Assembly (NCBI GenBank): GCA_965116115.1
Contig: OZ220486.1
Coordinates: 1,550,001 to 1,614,000 of the forward strand
Direction: 5' to 3'
DNA: 64,000 nt
Source: JAPOXR01 sp965116115
GTDB lineage: Bacteria > Pseudomonadota > Alphaproteobacteria > Rhodobacterales > Rhodobacteraceae
The notes below the pieces were generated by a model. It ran no database searches. It was not told the DNA's origin and saw nothing but the letters and a program-made list of their open reading frames with translations. The position numbers were made by a program, and so were the translations under genes. Below, in pieces: positions 56,786-64,000 of the stretch (position 1 is its first letter; the number at the start of each line of letters is the position of its first letter).

Positions 56786-58487
56786 GTGAGCACCGGCTCT
56801 AGTACCGTCTTATGGAGGAGCATCACTGCCTGCGGTTTCACGGCATCATCGGAAAGGGTCTGCGCCATGTCGCCCTGCACGGCGAGACCTGGATCGCGCT
56901 GGCCGGCCGGCAGCCGCGCGCGACCGCTGGATCGGCTGGTCCGCGGAGCGGCAGTTCCGGTGCCTGCATCTGATCGCGGATGATTCCCGGTTCGTCATTC
57001 TCAGCCCGAAGGGGGTGCCGAACCCAGCGTCCCGCGTGCTCGGTCTGAGCCTTCGGCGGCTGTCCGCCGACATCGAAGCCGCGCACGGATATCCGGTCTT
57101 CCTCGCGGAGACTTCCGCAGCCGTCCCGCGCTTCGCCGGAACCTGCTGCCGCGCGTCAAACCAGCGTTCGCTGGTACTGACGCACGGCTTCGGCCGCGAG
57201 CCCGGCGGCCCTGCGCGTTTCCGCTGCCATGGCCGGACTGAGGAGATTTTCATATACGAACTGACCGACGGCGCCGCCGAGGCGCTGAGCCGGGACGCGA
57301 TCCCGGACAGCTGGAAAGCGGAGCGGCACGACAGCGCCGGGCCGATGGCCGCGTCCGGCCCGCGCAGCCTGCTCGCATGCTTGAGGTCCCCGAGTGCCGC
57401 AAGCCCCGGGGCAAGCGTTGTCCGCTGAGAACTGTTCCCGCGATCGCCGTCGCGGCCCGGCTCGCCGGCTGCCGCGGCGTGACCGCGTTCGCCTGGTTCG
57501 CCGCCCTGCTCAACTGGGAGCAGCCCGCGGCGGCAGCTTCGTTCTTCAGCCCGTCGAGGAAACGCTGCACCGCGCCTGCGATCGCTGCCTTCCATGACAT
57601 CCTCGCCGACCTGCCGCCCGACACGCCAGCCGACGCCATCGGCCTGCAGCCTGCGCAGCAGGTCGGCGCGGACACGCCGCTCGCCATGGACGGCAAGGAC
57701 ATCCGCGGCGCTTCCAGACAGACTGAGGACGGGCGGCGGATGACAGCCGCGGCGGTCGAGCACGGGACCGGCACAGCGCCCGGGCAGGTCGAGGTCGACG
57801 CGGAGAGCAACGAGATTCCCGCCGTGCGGGACATCGCCGGCAGCATCGGCGCCGCGGGCCGCATCGCTGCTATGGACGCGATGCGCGCTCAGCATGAGAC
57901 CGCCCGCCGGCTTCTCGAACGGCGCGCCGACTATGTCGTCACCGCGGTCAAAGAGAATCAGGAGGCTGTCCTCGACGACCTCAAGGCTGTCGACTTCAAG
58001 GACGCGCCCTCGTTCGAGACCTTCGAAAAGGGACACGGGCGCATCGAGCGCCGCCGCTGTGCCGCAGCCGGCCTCTCAGGCCTCGAACAGCACGGCTGCG
58101 CCGCTCTCCACGGTCGCCGCCAGGCTGTCCGTATCGAGCGCGAACGCGGGATCATCAAGACCGGAGAGCGCAGCATCGAGGCGACCCGGCGCCTTGCCCC
58201 GCTCGGTCCCGAGTGCGCCGGACCCGAGGCGCTGCCGGCACTCGTGCGCGACTGCCGGGTCATAGAGAACCGGGTTCACTGCGCGCGCGACTTCACTTAC
58301 GACGAGAACCGCTGCAGGGCCTGTGCGCGCCATCTGCCGCGGAACCTCTCCTGCCTGCCTGACGAACGCTGCCATTGCCATCGTGCGCTGCGGCGGACGC
58401 TTCAGCTGTATGCCCGAGGCTGATCGGCATTACGCCGCCCGCGAGTGGGACGCGCTCGACGCGATCCTTATCCCGCCCGGGGGATGA
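56786..58487 (+). pseudogene. DUF4338-ISAs1 fusion transposase, frameshifted
   Basis: The DUF4338 part is scattered over frames (DRWIGWSAERQFRCLHLIAD, PNPASRVLGLSLRRLSADIE, FAGTCCRASN). The ISAs1 transposase is largely open at 57377-58360: MDGKDIRGASRQTEDGRR, QVEVDAESNEIPAVRDIAG, DYVVTAVKENQEAVLDDLK, GHGRIERRRC. A last shift near 58365 leads to TNAAIAIVRCGGRF and the stop at 58487. Originally one long protein of the DruA-like plus ISAs1 design. Confidence 0.8.
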
Positions 58488-58934
58488 ACCGCCGCTCCTG
58501 ACCCCGCGCGATGCGCCGGGAACGCGCCGCCGGACGGCGCGACGGGACAGACGTGCCCGGATGCTCCGAAAAGCGAGCTTGGACAGCCATAATGCGCTGA
58601 CAGCGGCTGCTGAACCGGCACGCGGAAAACCCAGGGCGTTTCAAGCATGCCCGTTCCCTGCCGCATCAGTGCTCAAGGCCCGACAATAAAATGGTCCTGA
58701 GGTGCGAATGCGATTCGTTGAACGGAACCTTCGCATGGTTGTTCCGGTCGATTGTTTGTATTCTCTTCAAATGCCGGACAAAAGCGCCGTCATTGGCGAG
58801 GCGGGTACAGGCCCGTTGCTTCCGGCTTTCCATGCGCCCGGACAGACGCTGAATATTGCTGATATGGAATCAGTCGCGCCCCGTCGCTTCAAGGAACCGG
58901 GAAGGGCAAGCAGGCCGATCACCCGTGACTGTCC
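58488..58934. other. Intergenic region, no gene recognised
   Basis: About 450 bases between the ISAs1 remnant and the IS630 stub. No recognisable product. Confidence 0.4.
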
Positions 58935-59352
58935 TAGTAGTCTGTCTTTGTTATATTGATGGGTACAAAGAATGCAATTTGATGCGCGCGTCTTCGGCGG
59001 TGAACCGCTGTTTGACCGGGGCCGGGTCGGCGTTGCGCGCTTTTTCCCATGCCGAAACCTCGCGGCAGAGCGTCTCCCGGTCGGGAATGCGCCGGGACAG
59101 GCACTGACGGCTCAGCACGCTGATTCCGCTCTCGGCGATGTTCAGCCAGCTGCCGTGTTTCGGCGTGTGATGAACTTCGAAACGCTCGTAGAGCCTGCCC
59201 GCCTGCTCCGGCGGAAAAGCGTAGTAAAGACTCGACAGCTCATGCGTTGTCCATGGCTGGCACGATTTTTTTGCCGGGGAAGTGAACATCGGCGATGTCC
59301 CTGAGGAGCTCGGCGAAATCTTTCTTCGTCCGGCGGTCGGTGATTTTGACAC
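58935..59352 (-). pseudogene. IS630 transposase 3' stub
   Basis: Starts at the IS630 end CTAGTAGTCTGTCTTTGTTA. It encodes only the C-terminal third (RFEVHHTPKHGSWLNIAESG, LSRRIPDRETLCREVSAWEK, RFTAEDARIKLHSL). It is replaced by IS30 end sequence at about 59345. Confidence 0.75.
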
Positions 59353-59407
59353 GCCCGTACAACTATGAAATGCATCACCGGGTTCAGCCGGCGGCTCTCT
59401 GTCAGAA

Positions 59408-60609
59408 TCAAGATTTAGCAGATGCCGCGGATGCCCCGCAAATGCGTTTCCGGAGGCCGCGGGTCATGAGAGCGGCGGGAATCCGTCGTGATCCAGCCGC
59501 TGGCCGGGGTTGACCGGCAGCCGGAAAGTTCAGCTCCGCTTCTTCCAAGCGGTTCGCAGGCGGTTTCAGCGGGGGGGGGCTAGCCCGAGCCGCCGCTGAG
59601 CCGCCGCCCGGGACCGGAAATTTTTCGAGGACGCCCCTGCCCGCGGCCGCCTCCGCAGCCTCACGGAAAGCCTCCGCCGGGGTCCGGCAGCCCAGGCAGC
59701 GGCGGGGGCGGTTATTGAGCGCGTCCCGCACCTTCCGGACCTCGGCGGGATCTATCGTCCGGAAGTCCGTCGACTTGGGAAGCTGTTCTCTTGCCAGGCC
59801 GTTCGTATGCTCGTTCAAACCCCGGTCGCATGAACGGTACGGGCGGGCGAAGTGAAAGTCCGCGTCGAGAGCCCGCGAGACCTCCGCATGCTCCGCGAAT
59901 TCCTTGCCGTTGTCAGCCGTGATCGTGTGAGTCATATCGGACACAGGCTGAAGACACTCAATGACCGCGGCCCTGACCAAGGACGACGTCCTTCGCTCAA
60001 CCTGTTGAAGCAAAGTCAATTTCGTCGCCCGGTCGACAAGCGAAACCAAGGCTCCCCGGCACCGGACGCCGATGATCGTGTCCGCTTCCCAGTCTCCCGC
60101 CCGGGTCTTCTCCTCAACGACAGCGGGACGCTCGGATATGTCCCTCTGGCCGGGAATCACGCCCCGCCCGGAGCCGTCCCTTCCCCGGCGGCTGCGCTTC
60201 CGCCCCCGGCGGCGGAGGCAGCGGAACAGGCTTCCCCCCGCCGCCCGGTCCGCATAGATATAACGGTAAATCCAGGTCGGACTCACCGTCATGATCCCCG
60301 CTTCCGCTGAGCGGCCCGAAGTCTGCTGCGGGCCTGTCCGGACCTCAGACATATCTCGATGATCTTCCAGCTCATCGGCGACATCTTGCGGGGAACCGAC
60401 GAGGCTTCCCGCCGCCGGGTTTCGGCCAGCCGCTGCGCCTGGCGGCAGCGGCAGCCCCGCAGCCCGGTGTCGCGGGCGAGTCCGCGGACTGCCGTCGACT
60501 GCGAGCAGCCGATCTCCGCCGCGATGCCTCTTTGCGGGAAACCGCTTTTCTTCAGCGCCTGAAGCCGGCAACGGTCAAACCGGGTCAAGCAGTTAAAGCC
60601 CGACGGCAT
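59408..60609 (-). pseudogene. IS30-family transposase in two frames
   Basis: ATG 60609, preceded by GGAGGGAA, opens MPSGFNCLTRFDRCRLQAL and a helix-turn-helix (GIAAEIGCSQSTAVRGLAR). The homologous reading changes to the -1 frame after CAG near 60323 (GPQQTSGRSAEAGIMTVSPT). It continues through GDWEADTIIG (first Asp), TITADNGKEFAEH (second Asp) and a long C-terminal extension with G9 (59571-59579). The same shift point exists in the remnant at 44161-44449. Whether this is programmed is open. Confidence 0.78.
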
Positions 60610-60765
60610 GCGATTCCCTCCGTTTTCGACATTAGAGAGTATCGCACCCGCTTGATCCGCATACAACATGTAGATCCGCATCAATCGCGGTCTACTAATG
60701 AAGTGATGTATTTCGGAGTTTGATCGGTGCTGCAAAAAAATTCAGTCTAAGACCGACAAACGGGC

Positions 60766-60799
60766 TTGACAAGGGGGGGGGGGGGCGGGTCGCTACCCT
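60766..60799 (+). promoter_or_regulatory. Promoter of the second RTX gene with G13 in the spacer
   Basis: TTGACA (60766-60771) and TACCCT (60794-60799) are 22 bp apart, and the spacer contains G13 (60773-60785). The first RTX gene has TTGACA and TAAACT at 16 bp. Loss of 5-6 G would give 16-17 bp, so tract length can set promoter strength. Confidence 0.7.
60773..60785 (+). repeat. G13 homopolymer between -35 and -10
   Basis: The longest single-base run in the window: thirteen G, preceded by AA and followed by C. Its placement within a promoter spacer is the reason to see it as functional. Confidence 0.92.
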
Positions 60800-60828
60800 T
60801 GGGCGGAAACTGAATGGAGGGATTGGCG

Positions 60829-62001
60829 ATGGCCATTATGCGAGGGACACAAGGAAACGACAGGATCAACGGAGGCAACGACGACGACAAGCTCTACGGA
60901 GGCCTGGGACCCGATCATCTGATCGACGGGCAGGGCAAGGGCAAGCTCCGCAGTGGCAACGGCGAGGACAAGCTTTATGGAGGCGGAGGGACCGACTGGC
61001 TCTACGGCGGCGGGAACACCGACCATCTCTACGGCGGCGACGGCGGCGACAGGCTCCGCGGCGGCAAGGGCGACGACTATCTCTACGGCAACGACGGCAG
61101 CGACAGGCTCAACGGCGGCAACGGCGGCGACTACCTTGAAGGCGGCGACGGCGACGACATACTCTTGGGCTCCCGAGGAAGGGACAAGCTCCGCGGCGGC
61201 GACGGCGGCGACAGGCTCTACGGCGGCAGGAACACTGACCATCTCTACGGCGGCGACGGCGACGACAAGCTCTACGGCGGCAAAGCCAAGGACTATCTCT
61301 ACGGCAACGATGGCGACGACAAGATTTACGGCGGCGACGGCGGCGACTACCTTGAAGGCGGCGACGGCGACGACACGCTCCGCGGCGGCCAAGGAATAGA
61401 CAAGATTTACGGCGGCGAGGGCGACGATAAACTCTACAGCGGCGAGGGCGACGGCGTAGAGGGCGAGGGCTTCGACAAGCTCTACGGCCAAGAGGGCGAC
61501 GACAAGCTCTATGGCGGCGCCGAAGAGGACTGGCTTTGGGGCGGCGACGGCGACGACACGCTCCGCGGCAACGGCGGCAAGGACGGGCTTCGGGGCGGCG
61601 ACGGCGACGACAAGCTCTACGGCGGCGAGGGCGATGACAAGCTCTCAGGCGGCAAGGGAGACGACGAGCTTTGGGGCGGCGGGGGAAGAAACAGGTTCTA
61701 CTTCGAAGAACTCCCCGGCGAGAAGGGCCTAGGCTATCTCGGCCATGACACCATTAAGGACTTCAAGGACGGCGACCTGTTGAAGTTTAGGCCCTTACAA
61801 TCCAGCGGCATTGAAAGTGTTGACGATCTAGACCTGATCATCTCCGCCTACTCCGAAGGAGACACTGAAGGCGTTCGCATTCAATACGCCGGCGGCACCA
61901 TCGACTTGGAAGGCTTTGATCGCCAAGACTTGACGGATAAACACTTCATGCTTTCTGATCCTTGGACTGACTCCTACATGCTTGATGGTGATTATGCTTG
62001 A
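60829..62001 (+). CDS. RTX calcium-binding repeat protein, probable type I secreted
   Basis: 390 residues from ATG 60829, which has GGAGGG at 60816-60821 with 7-base spacing (ATG 60814 is upstream but overlaps that site). From residue ~8 to ~290 it is almost entirely GGxGxDxLYGG nonapeptides (GGDGDDKLYGG, GGDGGDYLEGG). A C-terminal module (RNRFYFEELPGEKG, HDTIKDFKDGDLLKF, DLTDKHFML) ends in MLDGDYA. No catalytic domain is present, so it may be a surface-layer-like, matrix or Ca-responsive protein. A 16-bp tandem duplication covers the stop codon. Confidence 0.86.
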   Translation: MAIMRGTQGNDRINGGNDDDKLYGGLGPDHLIDGQGKGKLRSGNGEDKLYGGGGTDWLYGGGNTDHLYGGDGGDRLRGGKGDDYLYGNDGSDRLNGGNGGDYLEGGDGDDILLGSRGRDKLRGGDGGDRLYGGRNTDHLYGGDGDDKLYGGKAKDYLYGNDGDDKIYGGDGGDYLEGGDGDDTLRGGQGIDKIYGGEGDDKLYSGEGDGVEGEGFDKLYGQEGDDKLYGGAEEDWLWGGDGDDTLRGNGGKDGLRGGDGDDKLYGGEGDDKLSGGKGDDELWGGGGRNRFYFEELPGEKGLGYLGHDTIKDFKDGDLLKFRPLQSSGIESVDDLDLIISAYSEGDTEGVRIQYAGGTIDLEGFDRQDLTDKHFMLSDPWTDSYMLDGDYA

Positions 62002-62133
62002 TGGTGATGGTTGACCGGGACGCCGTGAATCGACCCCTTGCGCCAGGCGCAACGATGCATTACGTTCACATTGCAAGGTCGGGTTTGGTTTGGTCCGGTT
62101 GGGCTAGGCAAGGCATAGAACACTTGGCATGGA

Positions 62134-62158
62134 GGGCGGCCCGAAAGCCGCCCTTTTT
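62134..62158 (+). terminator. Rho-independent terminator of the second RTX gene
   Basis: GGGCGGC (62134-62140), loop CCGAAA, GCCGCCC (62147-62153), then TTTTT. A perfect 7-bp GC stem. The IS5 element begins 6 bases after the T run. Confidence 0.9.
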
Positions 62159-62160
62159 CA

Positions 62161-62910
62161 TTAGGTCGTGGACTCAATTACCCCCTTTGCGTCATTCCGC
62201 AGCAGGCGGCGGACGACGGTGAGGATGACAGCGGCGGCGAAGTCGCGCACCCGCTTGTCAAAGCGGGTCGCGACCCGCCGGAACTTGATTCTTCCGAAGA
62301 AACGCTCAATGACATCACGCTTCGCATAGACGGCTTTATCCAGCGGCCGCTGCCGCCTGCGGTTCGACTTCGACGGAATGGCGGCCCGGCAGCCGGCTTC
62401 CGCCGCCCGCTTGAGAACGGCCTCGGCATCGTAAGCCTCATCGGCGATCAGGACGCAGCCGGCTTCAAGGCCGTCAAGAAGGGCCGCCGCCTCGGCGCAG
62501 TCGGAGACCTGCCCGGGCGATAAGCGCATGCGGCGCAGCCCGCCCTTGCCGTCGACCATGGCATAGATCTTCGTCAGCTGGCCGCCCCGGGAGCGCCCGA
62601 TCTCCTGCGGCTCGCCGTCGTCTTTTTCGTCAGCGGCTTCTTCATCCGCTTCTTCAAGTTGTTGAAGATCATCAAGAATCTTCTGCCGGCGGCCCGACTT
62701 GCTCCAGCGGTTAAAACGGTTGTGACAGGTTGTGTAATGCCCGTAACGCTTGGGCAGATGCCGCCATGGCATGCCGGTGCGCAGCACGAAGCATATGCTG
62801 GCTGTTACCTTGCGGTCGTCCTTGCGCGAAGGTCCCGGCAGACCTTTCGGCATCACACGCTCCATCCGCTGCTGTTGCTCGTTCGTCATATCATGCCGGC
62901 TGCCGATCAT
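62161..62910 (-). CDS. IS5-family transposase, intact frame
   Basis: 249 residues from ATG 62910 with GGAGGAG upstream. SICFVLRTGMPWRHLPKRYG, EIGRSRGGQLTKIYAMVDG, CVLIADEAYDAEAV (second Asp) and KRDVIERFFGRIKFRRVATR (Glu) are IS5-like. Where the first catalytic Asp (DST-type) motif normally lies, there is an acidic insert, LQQLEEADEEAADEKDDGEP. So either one of these acids substitutes or the enzyme is inactive. The TAA stop is formed from the flanking TA plus one host base. Confidence 0.8.
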   Translation of the reverse strand: MIGSRHDMTNEQQQRMERVMPKGLPGPSRKDDRKVTASICFVLRTGMPWRHLPKRYGHYTTCHNRFNRWSKSGRRQKILDDLQQLEEADEEAADEKDDGEPQEIGRSRGGQLTKIYAMVDGKGGLRRMRLSPGQVSDCAEAAALLDGLEAGCVLIADEAYDAEAVLKRAAEAGCRAAIPSKSNRRRQRPLDKAVYAKRDVIERFFGRIKFRRVATRFDKRVRDFAAAVILTVVRRLLRNDAKGVIESTT

Positions 62911-62998
62911 TTCAAATCTCCTCCAAGCATTCTCACCGCGGGTTGCGCGTCATTGTGCCGCAACCCGCTCGGCATGTCAAATATTTGGGTACACAACC
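62164..62998 (-). mobile_element. IS5-family element, apparently complete
   Basis: Ends GGTCGTGGACTCAATTA (62164 onwards) and, as reverse complement of the right end, GGTTGTGTACCCAAATA are inverted repeats. Each is flanked by TA (62162-62163 and 62999-63000), the duplication expected for this group. Length 835 bp. Confidence 0.82.
62938..62968 (-). promoter_or_regulatory. 10-bp perfect hairpin upstream of the IS5 transposase
   Basis: GCGGGTTGCG (62938-62947) and CGCAACCCGC (62959-62968) lie between the element end and the transposase start. Such structures in IS leaders can hide the ribosome site in transcripts entering from outside; here this role is inference. Confidence 0.55.
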
Positions 62999-63179
62999 TA
63001 GCCGCGTCAAACCCGGAGAACGCCTTCGTTTCTTCGGATATCGACCGGCCGCTGCGCCGCTGCGTCCGAAATCCACAGGCGGCGAGTGCAGAAAGTCAAT
63101 CCACAACATGATTTTCTCAATCAGCGTCGTTTGCCTGCCTGACGGAGTCCATTATGCACGGCGCGGCGTTAGTGAGTTA

Positions 63180-64000
63180 ATGCGCATGCTTGAAGCGACA
63201 CCTGACCTCCTGTTTCAGCCGGCAGCACCCAAACGGCTGAAGAAATTGAGCCGCGACCAGATCAGCCGATACAACAGCCATGGTTACATCCGGCCCTTCG
63301 ACGTGTTTACCCGCGAAGAGATCGCGGAAATCCGTTCATATGTCGGCCGCTTGATGGCGGATATGGGCGACGCCGGCTCCTACGGAATCAATTGCTACCA
63401 GGCAAGGCTCGCCGGCATTTGGGATATCGTGACCGAACCGCGCATCTTGGATCACGTCGAAGATATTGTCGGTCCGAACATCATTTGCTGGGCGTCGGCG
63501 ATTCTCTCGAAGAAGCCTCGTGACCCCAAAAGGGTGCCTTGGCATCAGGACGCGGCATTCTGGCATCTCAGTCCGGCGCGCACAGTGACCGTGTGGTTGG
63601 CGATAGACGACGTGGACGAGGGGAATTCCGCGATGATGTTTATTCCCCGGACGCACCGCATGGGTAAAGTACCCGTGGCCGCAGCTGATGATCAGAGCGT
63701 CTTCCACATAGAGACGATTGATGCCGATAGTTTGGGGGCCCCCGTGTTCAACTGCCTTAAGGCCGGTCAGATTTCGCTCCATGCCGACATGCTGGTTCAC
63801 GGTTCCCAAGCCAACAAATCCGACAGGCGGCGATGCGGGCTCACTATGCGCTATTGTCCGCCGGAGGCCCGCATAATCGACGGGAGGTGGGCGGAAGGCA
63901 TTGAAGCGGTGATCTGCCGGGGGGAGGATCCAGCCGGAGAATGGAAGCATCATCCGCGGCCCGGCAATGACGATATCACCATGACGTCTTCGCCCCATGT
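63180..64000 (+). CDS. Phytanoyl-CoA dioxygenase (PhyH) family protein, 3' partial
   Basis: Fe(II)/2-oxoglutarate-dependent oxygenase fold; 273 residues visible and still open at the window end. LSRDQISRYNSHGYIRPFDV is the typical N-terminus. The iron ligands are His and Asp in PWHQDAAFW and the distal His in LHADMLVHGSQANKS. IPRTHRMGKV and the Arg in RCGLTMRY follow, as expected for 2-oxoglutarate binding. Start ATG 63180; ATG 63186 is also possible. Substrate unknown; such proteins are common in marine Alphaproteobacteria. Confidence 0.88.
   Translation, partial: MRMLEATPDLLFQPAAPKRLKKLSRDQISRYNSHGYIRPFDVFTREEIAEIRSYVGRLMADMGDAGSYGINCYQARLAGIWDIVTEPRILDHVEDIVGPNIICWASAILSKKPRDPKRVPWHQDAAFWHLSPARTVTVWLAIDDVDEGNSAMMFIPRTHRMGKVPVAAADDQSVFHIETIDADSLGAPVFNCLKAGQISLHADMLVHGSQANKSDRRRCGLTMRYCPPEARIIDGRWAEGIEAVICRGEDPAGEWKHHPRPGNDDITMTSSPH

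Noticed and set aside
60793..61491. Long minus-strand frame rich in Val-Ala and a plus-frame Ala-Thr reading opposite the RTX repeats
   Set aside because: They are shadows of the GGxGxDxLYGG repeat coding; low-complexity composition follows directly from the repeat DNA.
60850..61700. Regularly repeated DNA resembling a repeat array
   Set aside because: Repeats are contiguous 27-base RTX units in frame with a protein, with no unique spacers, so it is not a CRISPR array.

Overview
The window reads as a GC-rich alphaproteobacterial chromosome in which conserved housekeeping blocks are separated by insertion sequences in many stages of decay. The assignment rests on gene order. One block is erpA diverging from dgt-argS-SPOR protein-nagZ-scpA-scpB. 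A second is tRNA-Pro / merR-like gene / ihfA / fabH / plsX / rpmF / DUF177 near a divergent bamE. A third is glmS-glmU diverging from gph. The two-domain dCTP deaminase and a 59-residue membrane protein also fit this class. IS density, many frameshifted transposases, large autotransporters and RTX proteins suggest a host-associated or otherwise IS-expanded lineage; this lifestyle reading is inference.

Layout. 1-2824: end of a sarcosine oxidase operon (soxA partial, soxG). 3374-6188: an autotransporter with a G10 tract inside its start region. 6200-11290: two decayed transposases carrying a DUF4338 (DruA-like) N-terminal part, plus IS30 debris. 11749-14427: a second, paralogous autotransporter. 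14893-17116: dgoK-dgoA-M48 peptidase operon. 17796-18805: an RTX protein with a broken N-terminus. 18890-19069: small membrane protein. 19509-20660: decayed IS630. 21032-34892: core block (FAD monooxygenase, xth, erpA, dgt, argS, SPOR protein, nagZ, scpA, scpB, dcd, tRNA-Pro, MerR, ihfA, fabH, plsX, rpmF, DUF177). 35441-35968: a gene-free element bounded by about 50-bp inverted repeats. 36325-38282: bamE, msrB, moaA. 38559-48240: accessory zone with IS982 (7-bp target duplication), a GPP34-family gene, an AAA ATPase plus PIN nuclease cassette, IS5, IS1634/IS30/IS4 debris and a DUF4338-IS4 element. 48534-52520: glmS, glmU, gph. 52675-62998: IS graveyard around an AraC regulator and a second RTX gene. 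63180-64000: phytanoyl-CoA dioxygenase family gene running off the window.

The main biological theme is probable contingency (phase-variable) control of surface or secreted proteins. The first autotransporter has a G10 run between its best Shine-Dalgarno/ATG and the body of the gene: G10 is out of frame with that start, G9 or G12 would be in frame. The second RTX gene has a G13 run between its -35 and -10 boxes, giving a 22-bp spacer where the first RTX gene has 16 bp. Both arrangements match known phase-variation designs but are undescribed here. A second candidate is the AAA ATPase/PIN pair at 40666-42498, which has the layout of a two-gene defence or toxin-antitoxin cassette and whose PIN gene has one premature TAA.

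Limits: no database search was possible. IS family names come from recognised protein motifs. Element borders are given only where inverted repeats or target duplications are visible.
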